A stretch of 64,000 bases of DNA from Locusta migratoria (GCA_026315105.1 CM048750.1:265537151-265601150), one strand, 5' to 3'. Shown: positions 1 to 9,915, counted from the stretch's first letter. Notes: generated by a model not told the origin, from the sequence alone. Translations and numbers: made by a program.

Positions 1-119
1 CAATGCGAACAGCTGTGACTGCCACACATACTCGCAGCCGCCGCAAACAAAATTGGGCCTCCAACAGGTAGACACGTAGCACGAAAACCCTGAGGAAAGC
101 TCGTCGCGAAAAAAAAAGT

Positions 120-1003
120 AAATAAATAAAATATTTTTTAACTATCATAATAATAATCCATAACTTGAACGAGAAACCATCATGGCAGAGTAGAATAAAT
201 AAACTTATTAAAATGCATCATGTTACCAAGAACACATATAATAAAAAATGCCTCTCAATAGCCACAAAACTGAAACACTACAAAACAGTCACACAGCCAC
301 AAACAACATATGATAGCGAAACTATATTTAAAACAAGCAACACTGTAGCAATAGACAGGCTACTCAAAATAGAAAGAAGGATAGTCAGAACTTGCATAAA
401 TAAGAAATACCAAAAAGACGGGATTTGGAGAATAGCTTCAAATGAAACTGTTTATAAAGAAGTAGAACCATGACAAGCACAATGAAAAAGAAACGGATCT
501 CTTTCCTAGGACATTTGATGAGAACACCAGAAAATAGAATCAGCAGGAAGATAATTGAAAAGTTATGGAACAGCAAGAGCAACATAAGATGGATCACAGA
601 AATCAAGGAAGACATGATGAAACTGCAGATAACGATGGAAGATTTGAAAAACAAGATACTTCAGGACAAACACGTCACACTACCAATAAAAATTAACAAA
701 CAGAGACTGGGAAGGGTGATTTCGGATGAGGAGAGAAGAGCACGATCTGAAAGAATGAAAAAGTATTGGGCCAACAAAAAAATAAATAAAAATAAAAAAT
801 AACAGAAGAACCTAATTCATAATATTTATGTTGACCATAAAAGTAATAAATAAAAAAGTAATAAATAAATTAACCACTGTATTATTAAATTGTCATGTTT
901 ATTTTTGAACTAAATTGTGTTAATGCATAACAAGTTGTAATAACCTTTGTAATATTGACTAAAGTGGTCCAATGAAGGCCATAAAATAAATAAATAAATA
1001 AAA
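120..1003 (+). mobile_element. 3' end of a non-LTR retrotransposon (LINE), frameshifted
   Basis: Two overlapping plus-strand frames (165-473 and 470-802) give the C-terminal end of a LINE reverse-transcriptase protein. The recognisable block is ERRIVRTC followed by GIWRIASNE and, in the next frame, KKKRISFLGHLMRTPENR, the usual tail after the RT of RTE/jockey-like insect LINEs. A frameshift near 470 breaks the protein. The AT-rich 3' UTR ends in an AAAT repeat at 981-1003, the natural 3' tail of the element. RT and endonuclease domains are missing, so this is a 5'-truncated dead copy. Clade is uncertain. Confidence 0.7.
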
Positions 1004-1018
1004 CTATCATTCTTCGTT

Positions 1019-1200
1019 GTTGGTAGAACTTCCGGGTTATAAGGCCGTGATCCATAAAACTTTTCAGTTTCACCTAACGTTTCGTCCAGAGCTGCGCCCG
1101 ACATCTTCAGAGGTCTTCTTACTTGCGTTGAGTCTTGCCGACTGATGAGTGGGGTGTGTGAGAGCGCCTCTATACTGTGAAAAGTGGGCGTGGCCAAGCT
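1019..1200 (-). repeat. Penelope pseudo-LTR, 3' copy
   Basis: This ~182-bp sequence matches 2440-2626 in reverse complement with scattered differences. It contains the hammerhead-like core at 1073-1113 and starts directly after the left target duplication. Confidence 0.8.
1073..1113 (-). other. Hammerhead-ribozyme-like core in the Penelope terminal repeat
   Basis: On the minus strand the sequence runs CTGAAGA (fits CUGANGA), then a hairpin closed by GTCG/GGAC-like strands, then CGAAAC. Type I minimal hammerheads are known from Penelope-like elements. Stem III and the cleavage triplet are not convincing by eye, so self-cleavage is not claimed. Confidence 0.5.
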
Positions 1201-1289
1201 GTCACGTTATCAGCAGAGATAGTCCTTGTCAGAGATAAAACATCACTATCTATTGCAATCGGTCAGAGATAAAACCTGTCGATCTTGTC

Positions 1290-1489
1290 AAAAATGTTCA
1301 AATGTTTGTTAAGCTTATGGGACTTAACTACGGGGTCATCAGTCCCTAAACTTACAAACTACTTATGAACTACTTACGAACTAGGACGGCATAAATATCC
1401 ATGCCCGAGGGGGGATTCGAACCCCCGACCGTAGTGGCCGTGCTGACCGTGACTGGAGCGCCTCAGTCACCTCGGCCACCGCGGCCGGC
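1290..1489 (-). mobile_element. SINE, family A (tRNA-headed), full length
   Basis: Minus-strand tRNA-like head with A box (TGGCCGAGGTGACTGAGG) and B box (GGTTCGAATCC), then the family body and an AT-rich end. It is flanked by the perfect 11-bp target duplication TCGATCTTGTC (1279-1289 and 1490-1500) and sits between the Penelope endonuclease and its terminal repeat, so it is younger than that element. Confidence 0.9.
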
Positions 1490-1571
1490 TCGATCTTGTC
1501 CATATGTCGCTAAGTTTCATAGCTTCTTCTTTCCTGTTAAAATTTTCCTTATGTTTATATATTTCGATAGC

Positions 1572-1844
1572 TTACCTGTATTGTCGCTGATAATAATTCA
1601 TCGTTGAAGATAAAACTGATGTTTCGGAAAACCTCACTGTATGAGGTCCAGATTGAAGAGCATGCTCTGCCGCAGCCGATTTCTCTGTTTTTCCTAGTCG
1701 ACAAAGACTTTTATGTTCCTTCAGCCTAGTTTCTATACTTCTTTTTGTGGTTCCAATATAAACTTTACCACATGTACACGGAATTTTATAAACGCCACAA
1801 GCAGAAAGAGTAGGTCGTTTATCCTTTACAGGAGTAGCTAACAT
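1572..1844 (-). pseudogene. GIY-YIG endonuclease domain of the Penelope-like element
   Basis: The minus-strand frame encodes GVYKIPCTCGKVYIGTTKRS followed by an ETRLKEHK block. This is the GIY-YIG nuclease core (GVY in place of GIY, then YIG 10 residues on), with the Arg of the ETRLKEH helix. In Penelope-like elements this domain follows the RT in the same protein and nicks target DNA to prime reverse transcription. The cysteine pair CTC just before YIG is typical of the PLE version. The frame overlaps the RT frame at 1838-1844 in a different phase, so the original single ORF has suffered an indel here. Confidence 0.85.
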
Positions 1845-2440
1845 ATTTTGTTAGTTAGTCTGAAAACCGGTCTGATGTTCTGTTTGCGTAATATTTTTCC
1901 TATTTGATCATTGACTTTTCCGATAAATGGCAGGGAAACTGTGTTCTTCCATCGCTTTGTTTGATCGCGTGTTCTGAGACTATTGTTATTTGGTCGCAGA
2001 ACCCTGTTTATTTCTTTATCTGAATAACCATTTTTCTTCGAAGCTTGTTTCAGGTGTTTTAATTCAGTATCCAGGTGTTCCGGAGTGCAAATTCTCTTGG
2101 TTCTGTCAACGAGACTTTTGATGACACCTCTCTTCTGCTGTGGGTGATGATTAGAGTTCTTATGTAAATATCTGTCTGTGTGAGCAGCCTTTAGAAAAAC
2201 TTTATGTTTCAGTTTTTCATCTACCTCTCTCATAACTAAAACATCCAAGAAGGATATTGCGGTCTTTTTCCATTTCCATCGTAAACTGGATTTATTTGTT
2301 TATGTTATTCAGTTGAGAAAAAAATTCAACCAGTGCTTCTTTACCTGGAGGCCATACCACGAATGTATCGTCTACATACCGATACCATGGAACTGGTTTC
2401 TTTTTTGCTATTCCTAAAGCTGATTGTTTGAATTTTTCCA
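1838..2440 (-). pseudogene. Reverse transcriptase fragment of the Penelope-like element
   Basis: Reading leftwards from 2440, the minus strand gives the RT palm with catalytic YVDD (codons at 2367-2378) inside WYRYVDDTFVVWPPG, then a frame break near 2250-2310. An open frame follows at 2248-1838 with AAHTDRYLHKNSNHHPQQKR and FIGKVNDQIGKILRKQNI, the thumb/linker region characteristic of Penelope RTs and joined to GIY-YIG. The fingers and the first half of the palm are missing, because the inverted terminal copy abuts at 2440. Telomerase-related RT of this class is expected to prime from a nicked target; this copy cannot. Confidence 0.85.
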
Positions 2441-2626
2441 GCTTGGCCACGCCAACTTTTCATAGTACATATAGCGCTCTCAGACACTCGACTCATCAGT
2501 CGGCAAGACCAACGCAAGTAAGAAGACCTCTGAAGATGTCCGGCGCAGCTCTGGACGAAACGTTAGGTGAAACTGAAAAGTTTTATGGACCACGGCCTTA
2601 TAACCCGGAAGTTCTACCCACAACTA
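2440..2626 (+). repeat. Penelope pseudo-LTR, inverted 5' copy
   Basis: Inverted counterpart of 1019-1200, abutting the truncated RT at 2440. About 30 bp (2627-2656) separate its matched part from the right target duplication at 2657-2670. Confidence 0.8.
2527..2567 (+). other. Hammerhead-ribozyme-like core, inverted terminal copy
   Basis: CTGAAGA is followed by stem II strands GTCC and GGAC around an 11-nt loop, then CGAAACG. Stem II is fully paired in this copy and carries one mismatch in the other copy at 1073-1113. Confidence 0.5.
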
Positions 2627-2670
2627 TGACATCCGGTCGAGAAAGCCTTCATTGCATATCATTCTTCGTT

Positions 2671-3061
2671 TCGTTCTTCTATCAGATCACTTTATATCCA
2701 TATTCAAAGTATTTTTATCGCGTGAGAAACATTTAACATCGCGGAGACAGCGCGTATACGACTCGTAGCGCGGCCGCTAAATACAGGCGGTAGTGGCCGC
2801 AGTATTGCAATGCGCATGCGCGGTCGAGGTTTTCTTCTGAACCCCCTGGAGGCAGCATTGGGGCGCTCCCGCGGCAGGGATGGGCGAGGAGAAATGACGC
2901 TTTTAACGTTGGCGTTGGAACTGGTAGAGACGTCAGCTCCTGGCTACCCGACCTCTGGCGGTTACGCACGAATGGTTCCGAAGCAAAGACAATGGAACTA
3001 CTGCGCATCGCGCGCCTTGCACATGCGCAATTGAAGGTTCACAAAAAAAAAAGGCCTCATT
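2671..3061. other. GC-rich, CpG-rich segment without assigned gene
   Basis: From 2738 to 3035 the base composition switches to GC/CpG-rich, with several GCGCATGCGC-like motifs. Open frames exist on both strands here but have no recognisable domain and are what high GC content produces. It could be the remnant of a GC-rich retroelement leader or a host CpG island. Confidence 0.3.
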
Positions 3062-4045
3062 CACTACTAGCTATTAAAATTGCTACACCAAGAAGAAATG
3101 CAGATGACAAACGGGTATTCAGTGGACAATTATATTATTCTAGAGCTGACATGTGATTACATTTTCACGCAATTTGGGTGCATGGATCCTGAGACATCAG
3201 TACCCAGAACGACCACCTCTGGCCGTAATAACGGCCTTGTTACGTCTGAGCATTGAGTCAGAGCTAGGATGGCGTGTACAGGTACAGATGCCCATGTAGC
3301 TTCAACACGATACTACAGTTCATCAAGAGTAGAGACTGGCGTATTGTGGCGAGCCAGTTGATCGGCCACCATTGACCAGACGTTTTCAATTGGAGAGAGA
3401 TCTGGAGAATGTTCTGGCCAGGACAGCAGACGAACATTTTCCGTATCCAGAAAGGCCCGTACAGGACCTGAAACATACGGTCGTGCATTATCCTGCTGAA
3501 ATGTAGAGTTTCGCAGGGGTCGAATGAAAGGTAGGACCACAGGTCGTAACACATCTGAAATATAACGACCGCTGTTCAAAGTTTCGTCGATGCAAACAAG
3601 AGCTGACCGGGACGTGTAACCAGTGGCACCCCATACCATCACGCCGAGTGATACGCCAGTATGGCGATGACAAATACGCGCTTCCAATATGCGTTCACCG
3701 CGATGTCGCCAAACACGGATGCGACCATCATGATGCTGTAAACAGAAACTGGATACGTCCGAAAAAATGACGTTTTGCTATTCGTGCACCCAGGTTCGTC
3801 GTTGCATACACCATCTCAGGCGCTCATGTCTGTGATGCAGCGTCAAGGGTAACTGCAACCATGGTCTCCGAGGTGATAGTCCATGCTGCTGCTGCTGCTG
3901 TTGTTGTCTTGCAAACGTCCCCATCTGTTGACTCAGGGATCGAGACGTGGCTGCACGAACCGTTACAGCCATGCGGATAAAATGCCTATCATCTCGACTG
4001 CTAGCTATACGAGGCCGTTGGGATCTAGCAAGGCGTTCCGTATTG
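3062..4045 (-). mobile_element. Tc1-like DNA transposon, one end truncated
   Basis: The left edge (CACTACTAGCTATTAAAATT onward) matches the terminal inverted repeat that I know from insect Tc1-like elements. The transposase is on the minus strand. The other end is lost: at 4045 the sequence passes directly into LINE coding sequence, so no second TIR or TA duplication can be shown. The element is inactive. Confidence 0.8.
3313..3990 (-). pseudogene. Tc1-like transposase, nonsense-interrupted
   Basis: The minus-strand frame gives an N-terminal helix-turn-helix part (MAVTVRAATSRSLSQQMGTF), a glutamine run from CAG/CAA codons, an in-frame TAG near 3776, and then the catalytic core. Core motifs in order: VIFSDVSSF (first Asp), GVMVWGATGY, FQQDNARPY (second Asp), and HSPDLSPIENVWSMVA (Glu of DD34E). 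A second nonsense codon follows LDEL at 3310-3312, where the family continues with a Trp codon. Known role of the family: cut-and-paste transposition at TA. The catalytic triad is readable although the gene is dead. Confidence 0.85.
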
Positions 4046-5620
4046 CCCTCCTGCCATCAAAACGGATACAGGAATTAGTGAACACAAAGCTGTCGTAGCC
4101 CGATTCAATGTTGAAAGTCCCAAAGTTACCAAAAATGGACGAAAAGTATATCTGTTCAGGAAATCAGATAGAAATAAAATAATTTGCTTCTTGAAAGACA
4201 GCTTCCACTCGTTTCTAACACTAAACGTTAGTGTAGACCAGATGTGGGTCAAATTCAAAGACGTCGTATCGACAGCAATTGACAGTTTTATACCAAATAA
4301 ATTAATAAAAGGAGGCGATCCCCCTTGGTACACAAATCAGGTCAGGACACTGATGCAAAAGCAACGGAAAAGGCATGCTAAATTTAAACGAACACAAAAT
4401 CCCCAGGATCCTCCACAGAAGCTCGAAATTTAGTGAGGACTTGAATGCGAGATGTCTACAATACTTACACAACGAAACTCTTCCTCGAAATTTGACTGAA
4501 AACCTAAAGAGATTTTAGTCATATGTTAAATGTAGTAGGAAAAAACACACACAATACCGGCACTACATGATAGTAATGGCGATCCTGCCGATGATAGCAC
4601 TACTAAAACATATTAAACATAGATTTTAGAAACTCATTCACCAAAGAAGACAAAACCAATATTCCAGATTTCGAATTACAAACAGAGGCCAGAATGAGTA
4701 ACGTAGAAGTAGATATTATCGGAGTAGTGAAGCAACTTAAATCAGTCAACAAGAACAAGTCTTCTGGCCTGGACTGTATACCCATTAGATTTCTATCTGA
4801 TTATGCTGAAGCGATAGCTCCTTATTAAACAGCCACATACAACTGCTCTCTCAAAGAAGGATCTGTACTAAAAGATGGAAAGTTGCACAGGTCACACCAT
4901 TATTCAAGAAAGGCAGTAGGAGTAACCCACTAAACTACAGACCTATTTAATTGACGTCATTTTGCAGCAGAGTTTTGGAACATATCCTGTATTCAAATAT
5001 TATGAATTATCTCAAACAGAATGATCTAGTGACCCAAGGTCACCACGGATTTGGAAAATATCGTCCATGCGAAACGCAACTAGCTCTTTACTCACACGAA
5101 GTGATGAGTGCTATCGACAACGTTTCACAAATCGCCGGCCGCGGTGGCCGAGGTGACTGAGGCGCTCCAGTCACGGTCAGCACGGCCACTACGGTCGGGG
5201 GTTCGAATCCCCCGTCGGGCATGGATATTTGTGCCGCCTTTAGTCTTAGGTAGTTCATAAGTAGTTTGTAAGCTTAGGGACTGATGACCCCGTAGTTAAG
5301 TCCCATAAGTTGTACAAACATTTGAACATTTTTTTTTTTTTTTTCAAAAAATCGATTCCGTATTTCTCGATTTCCAGAAGGCTTTTGACACCGGACCTCA
5401 CAAACGGCTTTTAATCAAAATGCGTTGTTATGGTAAATTTGCAACTGGATAGGTGATTTCCTGTCAGAGAGGACACAGTTTGTAGTAATCGATGGTAAAG
5501 CATCGACTAAATCAGAGGTGATATCGGTCGTACCACAGGGTAGTGTTATTGGTCTTCTGCTGTTCCTTATTTACATAAACGATTTGGGGGAAAATCTAAG
5601 TAGCTATCTTATGTTGTGAA
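4046..5620 (+). mobile_element. Decayed LINE of CR1/L2 type
   Basis: Plus-strand fragments in changing frames follow LINE order. First comes the region after the endonuclease (GDPPWYTNQVRTLMQKQRKR, near 4317-4376). RT block one follows (VKQLKSVNKNKSSGLDCIPI, near 4727-4786; LFKKGS; LNYRPI), then FCSRVLEHILYSNIMNYLKQ, HHGFGKYRPCETQLAL, and VFLDFQKAFDTGPHKRLL after the inserted SINE. The KAFD motif A is followed by the GSVIGLLLFLIYINDL-like block near 5540-5590. The catalytic YADD box is not reached, because similarity stops near 5620. Many stops and shifts show an old copy. A SINE splits it at 5135-5344. Confidence 0.75.
5135..5344 (+). mobile_element. SINE, family A, full length
   Basis: Complete head-to-tail copy with A box, B box GGTTCGAATCC and a terminal T run at 5330-5344. 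Flanks TCACAAATCG / TCAAAAAATCG look like an imperfect target duplication. It interrupts the RT of the surrounding LINE between two conserved blocks. Confidence 0.88.
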
Positions 5621-6391
5621 CATCCGCCTTTCATATTTGTTTTTATCGCATTGAAGATTCATCAAAAACACATCATATGTGGTAAAATATTTTATAACTA
5701 TAAATTAAAGACTGTCAATTGTAAAAACCTTCAGAGGATCCGAATAACAATGAAATCACTACTCTCCAACTAGCAAGAATTGCCGTGTGGCTAGCGGCAT
5801 CGCGGGTGAGCCATCGAAGGAAGTGGGTTCGAGACCGACTGCAAGCAAATTTTTGAATCAATCTTCTTTTTAACAGATACGGTAACTACAATGACGTTTG
5901 TATTGTTACTTGTCACATATCTTTGGACGTTTCTGCAAATGTGTCGCGATTTTGAGGGTAAATGATATTTATACTCTTCGTTTTAACAAATGTTCAACTG
6001 TTTGAAGAGATGTTGCGGAGAGCAGACTTTGCGCATGTGTGAGTTTATAAGGGGGTCCTACTTACAGTGTCAAGTGACTCGAAGGTAGCTTGTCTCTTCA
6101 TCGTAATACATTTCATTTCGTTACAGTCACTAAACAGTCTAATCTGTTACTTACTGTGTTTAATTTTTCATATACATATTCATACGTTCTTGATGTTTAT
6201 TACCAAAGAAAAATGAACAACGTTCAGTATCTTTGAGAACCAAAGTACTTAGCTTTAAGCTTGGAACAATAGTCTGAAAGAAGCTTGGTAGGCCGAAGCC
6301 TCAGCTCGAGTTGAAACCAGCGCAAACAAGCCGACGTAAGGCATTCTGCAAATCTTTTAACGAAAACATATCTAAAGGGCGGGGAGAGGAG
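5621..6391. other. No gene seen
   Basis: Mixed-composition sequence without usable open frames. At 5782-5850 there is a short tRNA-like stretch (TGGCTAGCGGCAT ... GGGTTCGAGACC) with A- and B-box-like words but no closing acceptor stem. It may be a worn SINE head. Confidence 0.35.
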
Positions 6392-6509
6392 CAAACCTAA
6401 GGACAGCACACACACCCATGCTCCAGGGAGGACTCGAATATCCGACGGCGAGCAACCGCGAGCTCCGCAGCGAGGCGCCTTAGACCGCTCAGCTACTCCA
6501 CCGCGGCGC
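6392..6509 (-). mobile_element. SINE, family B, 3'-truncated
   Basis: Minus-strand head GCCGCGGTGGAGTAGCTGAG (A box) and B-box region, with the body ending at ...TTAGGTTTG. The central and 3' modules are absent. Confidence 0.8.
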
Positions 6510-7331
6510 GCTAGTTACAAAACCCGGGTGTCAGTAACGGCTGCATCGCTACACGAATGTAAACTCAGATGTTTTATCATTTAAATACGGTCCAGTGTGA
6601 CCAGTTAAGATTTGTGCTATTAACACATACACTGTCCGTTTAAAAGAAAAGAAATTAGTACACCTGGAAAAACGACGTCGATTTTAACCCGGTGGCGGCA
6701 GATGCCATCGGGTGGATGGTAGGTTGTGCCCGGCCACGGTTCTGAGAGTCGCCGTATTAGCGAAACAGTAAAGAATAAAGCGGAGAGTGGAAGATAAAAG
6801 CAGCGACCCTATCTGAACTCGTTCCACAGTACTGCGACAGTCGTCGCACGACAAAAACCCGCAGCGGTGGAGTGGCCGAGCGCTCTGAAGCCCGTTTCTA
6901 TACGGGAAATGTACAAGAACGTTTTTGTCAGCTGCAGCGCTCCTTGCGATAGACCATCGAACTACAAAGAAGAGCTTACACGGTACGAGTTTGTCGAGTC
7001 GTCTGCTTCACGTGTCTCCTTCGTTTTTGGCAGAGCAAATGAAACGCCAAGATCACTTTTCGAGACAGTCAGATATATCGTGGTTATTGTTATGATTAAA
7101 ACATTTATTGTGATTTAGACTGTCGTTGTGAAACTGTGTTTGTTTTCGTGCAGTTCATGGGAAACTGCTTCGCTCACATGTGTAAACGTCCTCATTATGA
7201 AAGCCGATTAAATACTCCCAGGCCAAGCGGAAATTATTTGAGACGCCTATGTATGTGATGAACAGGCTCAGGTGTCTATGAAAATCTGTCTGTACATAGA
7301 CTTTCACTGCGTTAAAGCTTCAAGTAATGGT
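6510..7331. other. No gene seen; SINE B head scrap at 6860-6890
   Basis: At 6860-6890 the first ~30 bp of a family B head (GCAGCGGTGGAGTGGCCGAG) is visible and nothing more of the SINE. The open frame 6867-7118 begins inside that scrap and has no recognisable domain. Confidence 0.4.
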
Positions 7332-7417
7332 CGCCGCGGTGGAGTAGCCGAGCGGTCTAAGGCGCCTCGCCGAGGAGCGCGCGGTTGCTCGCCGTCGGAG
7401 GTTCGAGTCCTCCCTGG

Positions 7418-7465
<48 letters not shown>

Positions 7466-7560
7466 TGAGTGAGTGTGTGTGTGTGTGAGTGAGTGTGTGT
7501 GTGTGTGTGTGTGTTTGTCCGTAGGTTAGTTTACCTTAGTTTAAGTAGCTTGTGAGTTAC
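7332..7560 (+). mobile_element. SINE, family B, with expanded GT microsatellite
   Basis: Good head (CCGCGGTGGAGTAGCCGAGC, B box GAGGTTCGAGTCCTCC), then a GT tract at 7421-7514 with GAGT interruptions where the family normally has a short GTGTGTGTTGTCC. The body (TTAGTTTAAGTAGCTTGTGAG) follows and similarity fades after ~7560. Confidence 0.85.
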
Positions 7561-7657
7561 GTAAAGTTTTTGTGCGATGAACAAAAGTTAAAATAATTCA
7601 GCCCCTCTCTGTCGGGTTTAGGTAATGTAAAACAAAACTATCATTATTAGTAACTGA

Positions 7658-7894
7658 TAGTTCGCCTCGGTAGTCTAATGGACAACGTGGTGGGTTGCCA
7701 GACAGGAAGCCCGGCTTCTATTTCCGGTTGGGTCGGAAATGTTCTCCGCTCGGGGACTGGGTGTTGTGACGTCCTGATTATCATAATCGTCACGCAAGTT
7801 GACGAAGTGGAGTCAGCTTAAAAAATTGCATCAGGCAGGTTGATCACCACACCAGTTGGGATCTAACGGCCAAAAATGCCACACGATCATCATC
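7658..7894 (+). mobile_element. SINE, family C (different body)
   Basis: Begins with a tRNA-like GCCTCGGTAGTCTAATGG and continues with CCGCTCGGGGACTGGGTGTT ... CACGATCATCAT, a SINE type that I recognise from orthopteran DNA and that is unrelated to families A, B and D. A perfect 9-bp target duplication AGTAACTGA flanks it (7649-7657 and 7895-7903). Confidence 0.85.
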
Positions 7895-7914
7895 AGTAAC
7901 TGAAGGATCTAAGT

Positions 7915-8109
7915 AAAAATGTTCAAATGTTTGTAGGCCTATAGTCTATGGGACTTAACTACGGGGTCATCAGTCCCTAAACTTACAAACTACTTACGAA
8001 CTAGGACGGCATAAATATCCATGCCCGAGGGGGGATTCGAACCCCCGACCGTAGTGGCCGTGCAGACCGTGACTGGAGCGCCTCAGTCCCCTCGGCCACC
8101 GCGGCTGGC
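7915..8109 (-). mobile_element. SINE, family A, full length
   Basis: Complete minus-strand copy with A and B boxes. No target duplication is visible, because its head side is now part of a palindrome. Confidence 0.85.
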
Positions 8110-8160
8110 AATATATGATACAACCAGTCGGCTTTGACCAATGACGTCATCAGACAAAGA

Positions 8161-8232
<72 letters not shown>

Positions 8233-8382
8233 AACTTCTTTGTCTGATGACGTCATTGGTCAAAGCCGACTGGTTGTATCATATATTGCCAGCCGCGGTG
8301 GCCGAGGGGACTGAGGCGCTCCAGTCACGGTCTGCACGGCCACTACGGTCGGGGGTTCGAATCCCCCCTCGGGCATGGATAT
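8015..8382. repeat. Perfect 152-bp palindrome around a (TA)n core
   Basis: Arms 8015-8166 and 8231-8382 are exact reverse complements over 152 bp with no mismatch in my letter-by-letter comparison. The spacer is (TA)n at 8165-8224 plus ACACACA. Each arm holds the head half of a family A SINE and ~55 bp of flanking DNA. The outer end of the right arm stops in a second short (AT) run at 8379-8394, so both junctions lie in TA repeats. Confidence 0.92.
8284..8382 (+). mobile_element. SINE family A head, palindrome copy
   Basis: Exact inverted copy of the head half of the SINE at 7915-8109, ending at GGATAT. It was copied with the palindrome and not independently transposed (inference from zero divergence and shared flank). 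Confidence 0.85.
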
Positions 8383-8749
8383 ATATATATATATGAAGAT
8401 GATATTTTTTGTATCAAAGATATGGAACTATTTGCATACGGTCGTTGATTACATTAAAGATAGACAATTGATATCTCGATTCTGTATTGATCGAAGTGAT
8501 TCAACAATTTTGTTATAATTTAAGGATAAATATTTTCACAGAGACATTGGTTGCTTACAATCGACAGTAAGTAATATAGTTTATTGTTCGTTCATATTAT
8601 ATGTGAATTTATATAATTCATTAATGAGTTTTAAAGGCAATTAATTATTTTATCGATCTATTTAGGAATGGATGATAATGAAAAAAATAATAAACTTTCA
8701 TTAATGATTGGCGAAGATATTGTCTCTATCTAAATTTTTACAATTTTTG

Positions 8750-9110
8750 TATAAAATCCTGAAATCGGTTAAATTTTACGACGCTTCTCGCTGGGCTGCA
8801 GTGGCTATGTTGGCACCAATGGTAATGACGGCATCTCAGATGACCAATAAATACTTTTTCGTGACAACTTCAAATACAATGAAAATTATTTTTTTCTGAA
8901 CGGATAAGGGTACATACAAGAACCTGTCAACCATAGAGCAGGCACAGTATTAATTTTGCTGCGAGTGCAACGAGCAGCAATAACATTTACTCTGTAGCTC
9001 GTGAAAAATATTAACGCAATTCTACACTTCATTGTTCATCTGTTGCCAACATAAGCACTGGAGCCGGCGAGAAGCGTCGTAAAATTTTACCGCTGAAATT
9101 TTTTGCTTAA
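8750..9110. repeat. Foldback (MITE-like) repeat
   Basis: Imperfect inverted repeats: AAATTTTACGACGCTTCTCG near 8771-8790 pairs with CGAGAAGCGTCGTAAAATTT near 9068-9088. The pairing extends imperfectly to ~75 bp each side (shared CAGTG-CTATGTTGGCA). The enclosed ~200 bp is AT-rich and non-coding. No target duplication is obvious. Confidence 0.5.
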
Positions 9111-9129
9111 CTTTTCCTGATAGAGTATA

Positions 9130-9335
9130 GAATACGATACAGATACCTCACGAAATTGCGTAATTTGGTAAAATTTAAAATTGTATCGTAAACTAGACTT
9201 CACCTTCACCTGCTCAAGTCAAGAATACGATACAGTTAACTCATAAAATAGCTTCATATGATATCATTTAAAAATTGTGTCGTAAACTAGACTTGACCTC
9301 CCCCTACTCAAGTCAAGAATACGATATAGATATCT
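9130..9335. repeat. Tandem repeat, period ~93 bp, about 2.2 copies
   Basis: Units start with AGAATACGATA at 9130, 9222 and 9316, and share ATTGTRTCGTAAACTAGACTT and CTCAAGTCA. Confidence 0.7.
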
Positions 9336-9915
9336 TTTCAAATAGCGACATAGGAGCAGAAACATACATCATTACACTACAATTTTACTCGAACATTATT
9401 GTACATGTAGCTTTTAACGAAATCGCACACATTTGTAGTAGTATTTTTAATATAATATTAAAAAGTATATTTCTAGTACGTAATGTTGTAACTTCTTTGT
9501 TGTTTTTGTTTCAAATGCTAGACTTGGGATTGTATCACCTATAAAAAAATCAATACTTTTAATTTATTATTCATTTTTAAATAATTTAAACATGCTTCAC
9601 TGTTTTTTTAATAAATAAAAATACAATAATGTAATAGATATGATGTGTTTCATTTATTATACATATTTCTTAAACGAACTAATAATTATTTATCTGTAAA
9701 GTTGGTTATAGTATTATCTTTGGTGTATTAATAATCGATATATTCCTTGATAGACGTCAAATGTTCAGATGTTATTACTTCCACATCTTTGCTTCGTATA
9801 TGACGTCATTGGTCAAAGCCGAAGTGTTGAATCGTATTCTTGACTATTCCCAATAAAACAGTAATAGATAAATTAACGGCGACAACCCTAAACACTGAAT
9901 TTGGTACACGCCTCT
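9336..9915. other. AT-rich, no gene seen
   Basis: Open frame 9275-9544 is AT-rich without a domain. At 9801-9822 the 22-mer TGACGTCATTGGTCAAAG-CCGA of the 8-kb palindrome arm recurs, marking a dispersed repeat. Confidence 0.4.

Larger units (their letters stand above)
1019..2656 (-). mobile_element. Penelope-like element, truncated, with inverted terminal copies
   Basis: A Penelope-like retroelement read on the minus strand: part of the RT (to 2440), then a GIY-YIG endonuclease, then a terminal repeat. The direct repeat TATCATTCTTCGTT occurs at 1005-1018 and 2657-2670, right outside the element, and looks like a 14-bp target duplication. The same ~185-bp terminal sequence stands at both ends in opposite orientation (1019-1200 and 2440-2626). 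Such pseudo-LTRs and partly inverted copies are known for Penelope elements. The RT N-terminus is absent and the coding part has frame breaks, so the copy is inactive. It is inserted 1 bp after the tail of the upstream LINE and itself hosts a SINE. Confidence 0.85.

Noticed and set aside
5782..5852. Possible tRNA gene
   Set aside because: A- and B-box-like words are present, but the acceptor and anticodon stems do not close. At best a worn SINE head.
8001..8231. Long Tyr-Ile repeat protein over (TA)n (also at 46873, 47184, 47396, 52284)
   Set aside because: Translation of dinucleotide repeats; no coding meaning.
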